From Eutreptiella sp. 'Long Island Sound 2002' (lineage: Eukaryota; Euglenozoa; Euglenophyceae; Eutreptiales; Eutreptiaceae), in assembly GCA_964036045.1 (NCBI GenBank), contig OZ038384.1:62717355-62781354 (forward strand): a stretch of DNA of 64,000 bases, given 5' to 3'. The notes under the pieces were generated by a model that saw nothing but the letters and a program-made list of their open reading frames with translations, searched no databases and was not told where the DNA came from. This document shows, piece after piece, positions 10,435 to 22,137 of the stretch. The number at the start of each line of letters is the position of its first letter. Positions within the stretch are counted from its first letter, which is position 1. The translations under genes were made by a program, and so were the position numbers.

Positions 10435-12453
10435 CGTTTGAGGTTTGAGGTTTGATTTTGCGGGTACTAGACGCCTTTCAGCGGGGGCCACCTGGTCGGG
10501 CCAGGTGATATCCTCCCCACCGGGTCCTAGTGGGGGGCCCTCGAAGACGCACCTCCTGCCTGGTGGCGGAGTCCCCCGGGTTCACAGGGCTCGGAGCCCT
10601 GTACCTCCCCGGCTTCCCCGTTTCGCCACTCCCCGGTCAGTGCATCGATTCGCAGCCGTGGCTGCAGGCGCTTACCCACCGCGTCGCCCCCCTAATGTGT
10701 GGTCGCTCGGGGCGCCGGCGCCGCCGGGCCCGTGCTACTGGCTTGTCGCCAGTGGGACCCCCTCAGGCTGGCGCGGAGGCTGCCTAGCCTAGGGGTTGGG
10801 GCGTGGCGCGGTGCGCCACTACTGCCTTGGCGGGTGCAGTGCCCCGTCCATGTGTGCGAGGCGCTCGCGGCCCGTTCGAGGGGCTCGGGCCGGTACCTGG
10901 TGTTGTGTCTCTCCCGTTTCCCCCATCCCGCCCCGCGTGTCCCGCGCTGCGTGTGGCGGGCCGTCCCGTCCGGGTGTCCCTTACCCTTGCTCGCTGGTAC
11001 GCCATTCCACGCGGTCTGTGCGTTACGCGAGCTTGGTTCGGTTCCCCTTCTGGTAGTCCCCGCGTGCCCTTTGCGTGTGTGTGCGCTCGCGCTCCCGCGG
11101 CGTCCGCTCCCCCCCCCCTGGGTGGTGTGGCGTGCGCACCTCGCGCGGTCCGGGCACTCGGCGCTGGTAGGGCTGTTCCACGTGGTCCGTGCCCCTCCGC
11201 CTGTCCTGCCCCGGTCCCTTGCTCCGTCTGGTGTGCTTGGGGGGGGGCGGTCCGGTCCCGGTTCCCCCCTACCTGGCTGTTGTTGCGAGGGGCGTCTAAG
11301 GTCAGGCGCTCCCCCTCCCCCGACTGCCCGCCCACTGGGCGGGCTGTTGGGGTCCGCTACCCACGTGCTGTGGGCGCGGCTGTGTGGGTGTGGGGGCCCA
11401 ACACTGTCCCCTTGGCCTGCACGCCCTGTGGGGGCTGCGTGCCGCGGGGCTGGTGTGGTGGGGGGCCGTTCCCGGGGGGGGGGGTGGCCTGCCACTATTG
11501 TGAGGGGTGTCTGGTGGCAGGCGATGTCCCTCCCCCGACCGCCCGTCCTCTGGGGCGGGCAGCCGGGGTACCGGGACCCGTGTGTTCCGGGTGGGGTCGG
11601 TGCGGGCGTGGGGACCCAGGACCGGTTCCACAGCATGCGCCCTTGCGGGCCAGCGTTGCTCGCTGTGGTGGTGGCGGAAGGGGGTCCCCGGGGCGGGTGC
11701 CTTCCACCGTTGGGAGGGGCGTCTGAGGTCAGGCGCTCCCCCTCCCCCAACTGCCCGCCCACTGGGCAGGCAGTTGGGGTCCGCCACCCACGTGCTGTGG
11801 GCGCGGGTGTGTGGGTGTGGGGGCCCAACACTGTCCCCTTGGCCTGCATGCCCTGAGGGGGCTGCGTGCCGCGGGGGTGGTGGGGGGCCGTCCCCTGGGG
11901 GGGGTGGTCTGCCACCGTTGTGAGGGGCGTCTGGTGTCAGGCGCTGTCCCTCCCCCGGCCGCCCGTCCTCTGGGGCGGGCGGCCGGGGTTCCGTGACGCG
12001 TGTGTCCCGGGTGCGGTCGGTGCGGGCCTGGGGACCCAGCAGCGGTCCCACTGCGTGCGCCCTTGCGGGCCGGCGTTGCTCGCTGTGGGGGTGGCGGAAG
12101 GGCGTCCCCGGGGGGGGTGCCTTCCACCGTTGTGAGGGGCGTCTGAGGTCAGGCGCTCCCCCTCCCCCGAGTGCCCGCCCACTGGGCGGGCCGTTGGGGT
12201 CCGCCAGCCACGTGTTGTGGGCGCGGGTGTGTGGGTGTGGGGGCCCAACACTGTCCCCCTGGCCTGCATGCCATGTGGGTGCTGCGTGCAGTGCGGGTGG
12301 TGGGGGTCGTCCCCGGGGGGGGGGGGGGGGTGGCCTGCGACCGTTGTGAGGGGCGTCTGGTGTCAGGCGCTGTCCCTCCCCCGGCCGCCCGTCCTCTGGG
12401 GCAGGCAGCCGGGGTTCCGCGACCCGTGTGTCCCGAGTGCGGTCGGTGTGGGT
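10435..12453 (-). mobile_element. GC-rich 2.0-kb insert in gag with tandem repeats
   Basis: Bounded by the 10-bp duplication GATTTGTTGA. The left end carries TTTGAGG repeats (10437-10453). Read on the minus strand this would be a 3' tail of CCTCAAA units, fitting a minus-oriented, 5'-truncated non-LTR element or derivative. The interior is extremely GC-rich and includes an array from about 11280 to 12440. Long ORFs here are open in several frames on both strands, as expected of stop-poor GC-rich DNA, and none has a recognisable domain, so I call no gene. Confidence 0.65.
11280..12440. repeat. Tandem array, period about 420 bp with half-units
   Basis: The block containing CAGGCGCTCCCCCTCCCCC recurs at about 11300, 11740 and 12149. 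A related half-unit containing CCGCCCGTCCTCTGGGGC(G/A)GGC recurs near 11540, 11965 and 12385. The array is about 2.7 units of two alternating halves. Confidence 0.75.
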
Positions 12454-13371
12454 GATTTGTTGAGAGAGGTGACAGAGGAAGTCTTTACGGAGGCGAATGA
12501 GGACGTAATTCTGGAGTCCTTCAACACTGTAAAGCTGTCTTCACCAACTCCAACGCCACGTGAGTTTATTCATTGGGTAGAGCAATTTTTAGCCTTGGGC
12601 CGCCACATTCGGGATGGAATCACGCAACGGCAGGCGAAGGAGCGGCTACTGGACGTCATCGCGACCATGAAGGTGGATGAGTTGCTCAAGGAAATCTTCA
12701 AGGAGGAGACCAAAGTTGGGCTGGAATTCAACTACCTCTAGATGATCGTCTACGTGATGCACCCCCTCGTGTCCCGCCAAAAATTGGCGATCAAGAAGGG
12801 GCACATCATGCGGCGGCTTGCGTATGCCATCCCAGAAGCCCCGCAACCCAAGCCCCAAGTGCCTCCTCAACAAACAGGGAACAAGTATAGACCGGGCCGC
12901 GTGAGAGGCATGGCACGAGTCGAGGACATGGACAAAGCCGAGGATCCCGAAGGTCACCAAGATCAAGAACAAGCGGACCCGGAGTTGAGCATTGTGGAGA
13001 CTCAACAGATTTGTGAACCCCAGGTGCTGGCTATGTCAGGACGAGCAGGCGCAGGTGCGAGCTCCATCATAAAGTGCCCGGCATGTGGCAGGGGAAGACG
13101 AAGCCGTGAGGATTGCTGGGTCTTGCATCCTCACAAAGCACCAGAGTGGCTCCAGGACAAACTGAAATCCAAGAAAATTGGGAAGAGCGGCCAAGCGAAG
13201 CCCCCTGTGCAAGGAGGTGGCAAAGGAAAAGGACCACACAAAGGTGGGAAGTTCCCGCCTTGCAAGGGCTGCGGGAGCACGCTGCATCCGCCGGAGGATT
13301 GTGGGACGCTCCATCCGGAGTTGCGGGAGAAAGCCAAGGCCGAGAGGCGGCTGGGTAAGCGACACAACTGA
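12454..13371 (+). pseudogene. gag: Gypsy gag, C-terminal part with two zinc knuckles
   Basis: The frame resumes at the second GATTTGTTGA and reads in frame with the upstream gag (DLL then REVTEEVF). It holds a capsid-like helical region, a TAG at 12739-12741 (CAG if restored), a basic linker, and two knuckles. The second, near 13261, is a classic CX2CX4HX4C. The first, near 13075, has the same spacing with Arg in place of His, so it may bind zinc poorly. The tail is Lys/Arg-rich. Such knuckles bind element RNA in the particle. It ends at TGA 13369-13371, ahead of the protease frame. Confidence 0.8.
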
Positions 13372-13425
13372 GAAAGTCACCTGCAACGCTGGAAATCCAA
13401 GAAGAATGACCAGGCTGGTAGGGAT

Positions 13426-13868
13426 ATGGGCCCCTCACCGGGGACTGTATGCCCCATTATGTGGGTAAACCAAGCCCAGGCATGGGATGACGGATATTGT
13501 ACGCGTCCGGTTCTGCGAATCAGTGGGGTCGAGGAGGAAATTTTGCGGGTGCCTCGACCTCGGCACGCCAAGAAGCTTCCGAAGGGCGTCATCGTTCCGG
13601 GGATATATATCCCTCACAAAGGAACCTCAGAACGAATCGAGGCACTATCGCTTGGGGACACCGGCAATGAGGTGATTGTGGTTGCTGGTTGGGAATTATT
13701 CCCCGAACAACTTCGGGCGGTGGCCACCCAACCATTCCGACTACTGGGAGTCGGTGAGAAGGAGTTTAGAGGTGGAAAATATGTGGTATGGAGCGATATC
13801 ATTGTGCCTGTGCAAAGAGGTTCCCGGGTCGTGATTGCCCGCTGCGCGGATTGCTCGGTTTTTTTGGC
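13426..13868 (+). pseudogene. Gypsy aspartic protease, N-terminal part
   Basis: The frame from ATG 13426 contains the retropepsin active site LGDTGNEV, Asp78-Thr-Gly at 13657-13665, followed by beta-rich sequence with hydrophobic alternation. Retropepsins cut the Gag-Pol polyprotein and act as dimers. The frame is cut at 13868 by LINE-2. The expected C-terminal half, with an AILGLPLF-type ILG motif, is found in frame at 36850 on, immediately after the LINE-2 tail. The duplicated target encodes SVFLA on the left and VYLA on the right, so the two pieces align residue for residue. The longer frame continuing to 14544 is LINE-2 sequence. Confidence 0.75.
13856..13868 (+). repeat. Target-site duplication of LINE-2, left copy
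   Basis: CGGTTTTTTTGGC matches CGGTTTATTTGGC at 36850-36862 in 12 of 13 positions. The right copy directly follows the ACCT-repeat tail. The single mismatch fits an old insertion. Confidence 0.75.
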
Positions 13869-14209
13869 AAGGTATGACAAGTATGTTACAAAAAGAAAAA
13901 AACGAAAGCGCCTTCCACGCCCTCTCTATAGGGGAAACGCAAGGCGAAGAGGTGTGTTATCGAAGACGCAAAGAAAAAGAAAGAAAAAAAAAGGAGGAGA
14001 CACAAAACACAACACGCAAAAACAACAAAAAAAAAAGACCTGCGCACGCTCTTTCTCTACAGGGGAAGAAAACACGGTGGGACAAAAGGAGAGGTACGTA
14101 CTACGCATCACGCATGCCACGCATTTCTGCTACGCATCTACAGGACCTCTTCTTCTGCTTTTTGAACCATGCCGACAACCGACAACGAAAACCTACCAAG
14201 GTATGACAC
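13869..14209 (+). repeat. A-rich 5' segment of LINE-2 bounded by an 11-bp repeat
   Basis: AAGGTATGACA occurs at about 13869-13879 and again at about 14199-14209. The 330 bp between is A-rich with AAAAAG runs. It could be a first promoter monomer of the LINE-2 5' end or a separate small insert with its own duplication. No gene is supported. Confidence 0.5.
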
Positions 14210-14518
14210 ACCCCACCCCACCAACCACACACCGCAAGCACACACACGCACACGCACGGCAGCCACACCGCGCACGACCCCCCCCCCACGCCACCCACAC
14301 CAACACGAAGGGCGACACAGCGCACACACACACACCAAGACCAAGAAGAAGGGCACCCGGAAGACACACCCACCGGACCACCACACCACACCATCAAAAA
14401 CACAGACACCGCAAACACGCAACACACAACACAGCACGGCCACCGCGCACACCCACACACACCACAAACACACACAACAAAGGACACCCACGCCCGCGAG
14501 ACACACCACCACAACCGG

Positions 14519-15530
14519 CGGGCCCCAGCCAGGAGTGGCGGTGAGCCGCACACCACCACCGGCAGCGAAACCCAGCCAGGAGTGGCGGGAAGTAGCACAC
14601 AGGAACCTCCGCCAGGAGTGGCGAGGGACCAACCACACCACACACCAGCCACAAACCCACCACACACGCCACCGCCGCACACTACACGCCACACACCACA
14701 CACCACACACCACACACCACACACCGACGCCGCCAACGGACCCCATCCAGGAGTGGCTGGGAACCGCGCCCGGGACCCTCAGCCAGGAGTGGTGAGGACC
14801 GCCCACCACCACCGGCAGCGAAACCCAGCCAGGAGTGGCGGGGAGTACCACACAGGAACCTCCGCCAGGAGTGGCGAGGGACCAACCACACCACAAACCA
14901 GCCACAACCCCACCAACACACCACCGCCGCACACCACATGCCACACACCACACACCACAAACCACGCACCACCGCCGCCAGCAGGCCCCAGCCAGGAGTG
15001 GCGGGGAACCGCACACCACCACCGGCAGCGAGACCCAGCCAGGAGTGGCGGGGAGTAGCACACAGGAACCTCCGCCAGGAGTGGCGAGGGACCAACCACA
15101 CCACACACCAGCCACAACCCCACCACACACCACCGGCGCCAGCGGACCCCAGCCAGGAGTGGCGGGGAACCGCGCCCGGGGCCCTCAGCCAGGAGTGGGG
15201 AGGACCGCCCACCACCACCGGCAGCGAAACCCAACCAGGAGTGGCGGGGAGTAGCACACAGGAACCTCTGCCAGGAGTGGCGAGGGACCAACCAAACCAC
15301 ACACCAGCCACAACCCCACCAACACACCACCGCCGCACACCACACACCACACACCACACACCACACACCACACACCACTGCCGGCAGCGAAACCCCAGCC
15401 AGGAGTGGCGGGGAACCGCACATCACCACCGGCAGCGAAACCCAGCCAGGAGTGGCGGGGAGTAGCACACAGGAACCTCCGCCAGGAGTGGCGAGGGACC
15501 AACCACACCACACACCAGCCACAACCCCAC
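14519..15530 (+). repeat. Tandem array built on CCAGGAGTGGCG
   Basis: Units mix three modules: CAGCCAGGAGTGGCGGGGA with an ACCACCACCGGCAGCG stretch, a CACACAGGAACCTCCGCCAGG module, and CACACCACACACC runs. The core CCAGGAGTGGC occurs more than a dozen times here and recurs singly near 16746, 17838, 18423 and 19012. Apparent ORFs in all frames simply translate the repeat. It may be the repeat leader of LINE-2. Confidence 0.85.
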
Positions 15531-15769
15531 CAACACACCACCGCCGCACACCACACACCACAAACCACACACCACACACCAACACAGACACCACGCGCGC
15601 ACGCACCGCGCCACAAACACACACACCAACGGCGAACCACAACCAGAGGAGGAGGCGACACGCACACCAGCAACACGGCCTGGAACAGCGAAAAAACCCC
15701 CCCAACCACCACCAGCCCACCCCGGAGAGACGGGAAACCCACCACCGCAAACCACACAGCAAAATGGGG

Positions 15770-16200
15770 GGCGGGACGAAAAGGGCCCACGGGAGACTCA
15801 GGCGATGGACCCAACCTCAGAGGTTTGGGGGCCCACCCGGTGACCGTATCGGCCCCACCTGAGCACACGCAATAAGGTGGGATACGCCCCGGACCGTTGG
15901 TCAGCGTCCCGCGGTGGCACCGGCCTGGGGGGGTGACCAACGGGCCTGACCAAGAGCACTCCCCACGGCACGTACTGCGGTTCGGACCCAGCGAGGGGCT
16001 GCGGGTAGGGCACACCGTCCATCGGGGCAGGCAAGAGACACGCCTATCCCGCAAGGACTCCCCTGCGACCCACAGTGTACCCGACCCCGGTGTGGGGAAC
16101 GGCTGGAGTACCTGGCTACGGAGCAGGTCCATTTGTACCGAGCAGGTACAAATGGACGGCCCGTACAACAGAGTTACGGCCTGACGGGGAGTGCAAGCAT
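15770..16200 (+). promoter_or_regulatory. Non-repetitive block with a strong hairpin in the LINE-2 leader
   Basis: Unlike its C/A-rich surroundings, this block has balanced composition. It includes a perfect 13-bp stem, GTCCATTTGTACC at 16127-16139 and its complement at 16145-16157, with the 5-nt loop GAGCA. It could be a structured 5' RNA or a promoter-like block. Function is not shown by the sequence. Confidence 0.4.
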
Positions 16201-16699
16201 CGGCCCGCCCACGGGGAAACACCAGGGGAAGGGACCCAAGCCGACGACAAGGACCCCCCCCCACCCACCACAGCCGGGAAGGCCCGGGGCCAGCACCAGG
16301 GAAACACCGCCCCAAGCGACACGGAAAAGAGACAGAAGGAGGAGGGCACGCAAAGGGGGAGGCAGGGGGACACACCACCAACAGACCCCAGCCAGGGGGG
16401 GCGGGGAACCACACAGCCGAGACGGGAGAGGAGCCACGACACACAGCCCCAACACCAAACAGAGCCGCCAAACCACGCCCAGAAAGGCGAGGACAGGCAC
16501 CCAAAGGCACCACCAACACACCGCACACACGCCCGCGCATGCACACAACACACACCCCCACAACCGCCACCGACACGAGCCCCACAAACGCACACCACAC
16601 ACCAAAGCGCAAGCGCCGCCCGCACCACAAACGCAACACAAACAAACCCAAACAACAAGAACCCAGCAACCCCCCCCGCAAGAGGAGCTGCAGGGCCGC

Positions 16700-19600
16700 C
16701 AGAAACACCGCTAGGACACAAAGATGGACCCACCATGCCCTCAGCCAGGAGTGGCGAACCGCCACACCCAGCAACACCCGAGCGGCCACGCCCAACCCCA
16801 GGACCAGGCACTACGACACCCACACCAGCACCGCCACCAACACCCAAACCGGACGCCACAACACCCTCACCAGCGGACACGACCGGAACCAATGGAGACA
16901 CCGTCGGCAACACCAGCGACCCCAGCACCCAGCACAACACTACGACATCCTCACCAACAACAAACCAACACAAAAAGCCACCCAACACTGACCAACGACC
17001 GCACCCAGCCGGTCCAGTCCCCCACCGACCCGCACCCAGAACCACCGCCAACAGCATCGACGCCATCGGAAACACCAACACCACCAAAAAACAAGCCAGC
17101 ACAGCACCCTCACCAACTCCATCACCGCCGGCACCATCGCCTACGAAACCTACGCACACCACCACCGGTTCCAGCACCAACATCACCCAAGCCAACGGCA
17201 TCAAACACACCATCGCCGGCATCACCCCACCAGCAGCGTCGCCACCGGCAACCTCCGCCACCGGAGGACACCAAAGCCACCACAACCGGTGAGCCAACAA
17301 ACCACCAAGCCCCGGCCAGAGGAGGCGAGAGCACACACCCAGAACAATCAACAGCAACAACCTCGCCACCAAAGCGACCACAGGGCGCCATCCACCATGC
17401 AATCCCCAGCGACACCCACACCACCGGCGCCACCAACACCACCCTCACCCACGACACCACCCGGGGCATCGCCTGCACCACCTACACCAACAGCATCACC
17501 AGCAGCCGACACCACCTACTGCACACCCTCCCAGACAGAGCCACAGAGACCGGCAACCGCCCGCCCCTGGACACAGGCCGCTGACCACCCACACACAGTC
17601 CCACGCCAACCACCAGCAGCTTCAGCAACGTCAGAGACGCCGTAAACCATAGCAACGCCCACAACGACCTCACCACCGGAATCACCGACACCGCCACCGA
17701 CAGTGCGGCCTCAGCAACAACAACCCAGAGCGTCAACGGCAGCCGCCACGGCGATACCGCCCGGTACAACACCATCGACATCAACAACACCAAGGGGGCC
17801 AACACGCGGGCCAGCGACACCCGTGGGTACCTCCACCAGGAGTGGCGAGGTCCCACCCCCGCCGTCAGATCACCACCATCCACCAAGGCATCACCTACAG
17901 CGCCCTCGCCTTCAACATTGCCCACAGCTCCGCCTGCGGCGCCCTCGCCAACACCGTCACCAACACCGCCGACAGTGGCAACACAGCGCCACCGCCAACC
18001 ACCCACAGCACCAACCTCCCCAACACCAGAAACAACCGGTACCACCCCACCAGGACCACGAACCGACCAACCACCAGCCACGAGTGGCACGCCCGGAACC
18101 GCCGACCACCCAAACGCAGGCGGCGCCCAGCATCAACACCAACAACACCCACGCCAACAGACCACCACGACACACGCCAACCACCAAGTATCACCTATGG
18201 CACCCTCACCATCGGCAACACCAACGCCGCCAACACCCACGGCACTATCCACACCACCACCAACCCGACCAACGACGGGCCAAGTTGCCGTCACCTACAA
18301 CGCCCCCACCCCTACCACCACCACCACGACCCCGGCACCAAGTAACACCTAGGGCACCCCCACCAACAGCGTCACCAAGGACGCCAGCACGGCTGGCGAA
18401 CGAACGCCACCGAGCCCTCAGCCAGGAGTGGCGAGCGCCCACACCCAGCAACAGCCAACCAACCACGCCCAGACCCAGGGCCAGGAACTGCGACACCCAC
18501 ACCTGCACCGCCGCCAACACCCGAACCGAACGCCACAACACCCCCACCAGCGGAAACACCCGGAACCAACGGGGACCCAGTCGGCAACACCAGCAACCCC
18601 GGCACCCAGCACGACGCCTGAGACACCCTCGCCAACAACGGACCAACACAAGAAACCACCCAACGGCCATGTTACACCCAAGGCGTTACAACCGCGCAAC
18701 CCACCGACCCGCACCCAGAACCACCACCAGCAGCAGCAGCAGCCACTGACAACCCACACACAGACCCACACCAACCACCACCAGCATCAACAACATCAGA
18801 GACGCCGTAAACCATAGCAACGCCCGCAACGACCTCACCACCGGCATCACCGACGGCACCACCGACAGTGCGACCGCACCAACAGCAAACTGGAGCGTCA
18901 ACGACAGCCACCACAGCGACACCACCCGGTACGACACCATCGGCAACAAGGACACCGAGGGGGCCAAGGCCAACCCACCAGCCAGCGACGCACATGGGAA
19001 CCTCCGCCAGGAGTGGCGAAGTCCCCCCTCCGCCGTCAGAACACCGCCAGGGCAACACCTATAACACCCTACAACGCCAACACTCACAGCTCCCCCAGCG
19101 GCGCCCCCACCAACACCAACACCGGCACCACGGACAGCAGCAGCACGGCGACACCGCCACCCAGCCGCAGCATTGACACCCTCGACCACCACCAAAGCAA
19201 CACCTGTCACTACAGACCCAAGGACAGCGGAAGGAAATATCCCAACACCAGAGACAACCAACACCACCAGGACCACAAGCCAGCCAAACACCAGCCACGA
19301 GTGGCACGCCCGGAACCACCGAACACCAAAACACAGGCGGCACCCAGCACCAACACCAACAACACCCACGCCATCAGACCACCACGAGACACGCCAGCCA
19401 CCACCGTGACACCCTCACCGTCGGCAGCACCAACGCCGCCAACACCCACAGCAATATCCACACCACCGCAAAACCCCACCAACGACGAGCCGAGGTACCG
19501 TCACCCACAACACCCCTATCACCACCACCACGACCCCGGCACAGAGTAACACCTAGGGCGCCGCCACCGACTGCAACACCAAGGACGCCAGCACGGCTGG

Positions 19601-19990
19601 CGAACAAACGCCACCAGCGCCACCCACCAGGCCCCCAGCCAAGGGTAGAAACAGCAACACCACACACCATCACACCGGGGGCATCGAAATCACCCGGAGC
19701 ATCATCAACATCAACCAGCGGTCCCCACCACCCAAGCAGCACAGAACACCACAGCAACACCACCACACCCTCACCACCAGCAACACCAGCAGCACCCTCC
19801 GCGGGAATGGCGAGGAGAAAACCCAACAACGCGGACCCACGCAACGTCCCCGGCACCCTCACCATCAGACCGCCACCACCGGCGCCGACCCCAAACACAC
19901 CACCGTCACCAACGCCACCGACCCCCGACGCAACAACCACACAGCCCGCACAAACGGCACCAGCCAGAGCATCGCCGACAACACTCCCAG
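16700..19990 (+). repeat. Degenerate tandem repeats of about 1.2 kb in the LINE-2 leader
   Basis: A segment beginning CGTAAACCATAGCAACGCC at about 17640 recurs at about 18806 (1,167 bp apart). A segment around GTAACACCTAGGGC at 18343 recurs at about 19547. The GCCCTCAGCCAGGAGTGGCG block near 16740 is repeated near 18417. The DNA is ACC/CAC-rich, and its many overlapping ORFs have Thr/Pro/His-biased composition in every frame, so I call no gene. Confidence 0.7.
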
Positions 19991-21162
19991 CCAACTCTCA
20001 AGAACACCACCGAAAGCAGCACCGTCGACCGAAAGCCACGACAACCCCAGGGTACGGGTCCCCCTTCCCACCCCCCACCATCTGCACAACCAGCGACACC
20101 ATCACCAGCACCAACCGGCACACCGACAACGACACCCTCACCAACAACCGACACCCCCACTACCGCTGCCACCCACCAGTCACGCCATCCACCGTCGATG
20201 CCACCCACCAGCAACGCACCCCGAACCACACCTACACCCGAAACCTGCACCAGCACACCCGGCCGAGCCGTCAATGGCACCGCCGCCCATGGCACCGCCT
20301 ACACTCACCAGCGCCACCACCACCCCGCGCGAGGCCAGGAACCCCTGGCGTCGCCAACGGCCTCAACGAGCACCAACACCACCACCGCCGGACGGGGACT
20401 ACCCACAATCCAGGAACATCTCCACCACCAACAACCAATACACCATCCGCGGCACCCCACCGTCGCCAACGCCACCGCGGCACTTATCACACCTCCACCA
20501 CCGGAGGCGACGTGGGCCACACCATCCGTCATCTACAGCACCCTCGCCACCACCGCCACGTCCGGCCCACAAAAGGTTACGCCCCAACGACCACAAACAA
20601 CACCCTCACCATCGACACCACCGGCAACACCACATACGCCCATACGTCACCCGCGCCATGCTCACGAACCATCACCTCGTCATCAGAGGCACCAACACCA
20701 CCGGCGACGACCACAGCGACAACAGCTGACCCACCAGCTAACCACCATCAACCATAGCCCAGCACCAACCTCATCTACGCTAACGCCCATACCACCCTCG
20801 CCAACAACACCGCCACCGACACAATCATCCACTCCGGCACCCACACCACCCTCACCACCAACATCACCACCACCCCCTCAGGGTCAGGGCTGGCGGGAAA
20901 CCGAACAGCAGAGCGAGCACGCCACCACCCGCACGCGTCGCCCACCCTATCGTACACCGCTCCGCAACACGCCCCCCCCCCGCTTCCCCTGACAGGGCGT
21001 GCGCTCCAGCCCACTGCTGGGAAGACGACTACGACGTCCTCCCGGCCATCAGACACCTACTGGCAGCTTCGGCCCCGCGCCCACAAGCCCACCAGCAACC
21101 CACAGAACCGCAGGAGCCCGACCACCCCATGCCACCACGCGCCATATCCCCCGCTTCCACCG
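19990..21162 (+). other. C/A-rich leader DNA before the first LINE-2 ORF
   Basis: Low-G, C/A-rich sequence open in several frames without recognisable protein sequence. Composition becomes more balanced near 21.2 kb, where the first convincing ORF begins. Confidence 0.4.
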
Positions 21163-22137
21163 TTGACCAGCACGCGGAACACCAGCGAGAGGAGCCCAAC
21201 CCCGACCGCGCCGCCACGCCCCCACCCCCCCCCCCCCCCAAAGGACATCTACGCCACACTGGCCAGCACCCTAGCCCCCAGGGACGCCGAGCAGTACTAC
21301 CAGTCCATCCAACGAGACCTCCCTGAGGACCACGCGACCCTCCAGGGGTGGAAGCAGGAGAAAAGGAACGACAACGAGTGGGGCACAGAGGAAGACCTTC
21401 TCTGGGAAGACACCTGGAAAGGCACCATGCACGCCTTCCTGGAGGCAGCAGCCGAAACCTACCCCCGCCCGCCCGGGGACACTAGACACGGCCTCCACGT
21501 CCTCCTAGCAATCCACAGCTGGAAACACCGCCACACCGTCACCCTCCACCCCCTCGACCACAATCCACAGCGATGGACACCTGAAGACGACGCCACAGCC
21601 GCCATCACCGTACAGCAAAGCCCCGAGAACCTGGAGGAATACCACATCACCTGGAACGATCCGGCACCCCACCCCCCCGCCTCCTCCACCCTCCCAGATG
21701 TCTTCGCCACCATCAGTGCAGAACTCCAGGAGGCGAAAGCCCCACAGCAACTGGACGAAGAGATGCCCCAGGCACCATCACCACCAACCACACAAGACCA
21801 ACCCCGCACAGAGCCCCTCACCCACCCCATCACCACAATGGAGCTCCCCCCACAACACCGCACCACCCCAGACCGAAACGGGTTTCGAGACCTGCCACGG
21901 GAATGGGCGGTCCACAACGGCACACTCCGATGGGACGAAATCACACCGGGCCTCCAGGCCATCCGCCTCCACTCGATCACCGAGCCGACCACCACCTGGG
22001 CACTACCGACGGACCGCCACCATCTCCTCCTCACCGTCCAAGGCGATGCCACGATCACACCCACGGAGGGAGACCCCGTAACAGCAGCCCCCGTCCACGC
22101 CTTCCACATACCCCCGCAAGCGTGTCGGCACCTATGA
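21163..22137 (+). CDS. LINE-2 ORF A, unknown
   Basis: A 324-codon frame with mixed composition (Trp, Glu, Asp, Tyr spread throughout), unlike the low-complexity frames around it. It is open from a TTG at 21163; the true start is uncertain and may be downstream. A Pro-rich N-terminus is followed by an acidic helical section and a C-terminal part with alternating hydrophobics. I recognise no family. Its TGA at 22135-22137 overlaps an ATG at 22134 (ATGA), an arrangement used for termination-reinitiation in some non-LTR elements. Confidence 0.55.
   Translation: MTSTRNTSERSPTPTAPPRPHPPPPPKDIYATLASTLAPRDAEQYYQSIQRDLPEDHATLQGWKQEKRNDNEWGTEEDLLWEDTWKGTMHAFLEAAAETYPRPPGDTRHGLHVLLAIHSWKHRHTVTLHPLDHNPQRWTPEDDATAAITVQQSPENLEEYHITWNDPAPHPPASSTLPDVFATISAELQEAKAPQQLDEEMPQAPSPPTTQDQPRTEPLTHPITTMELPPQHRTTPDRNGFRDLPREWAVHNGTLRWDEITPGLQAIRLHSITEPTTTWALPTDRHHLLLTVQGDATITPTEGDPVTAAPVHAFHIPPQACRHL

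Noticed and set aside
10692-12269. Long ORFs of 110-407 codons on both strands in the GC-rich insert
   Set aside because: Open in several frames at once, Pro/Gly/Arg-rich, following the DNA repeat; expected in stop-poor GC-rich DNA. No domain.
14101-20992. Long Cys/Val/Trp-rich minus ORFs and Thr/His/Pro-rich plus ORFs
   Set aside because: They are translations of the CAC/ACC-rich tandem repeats in all frames, without conserved motifs.
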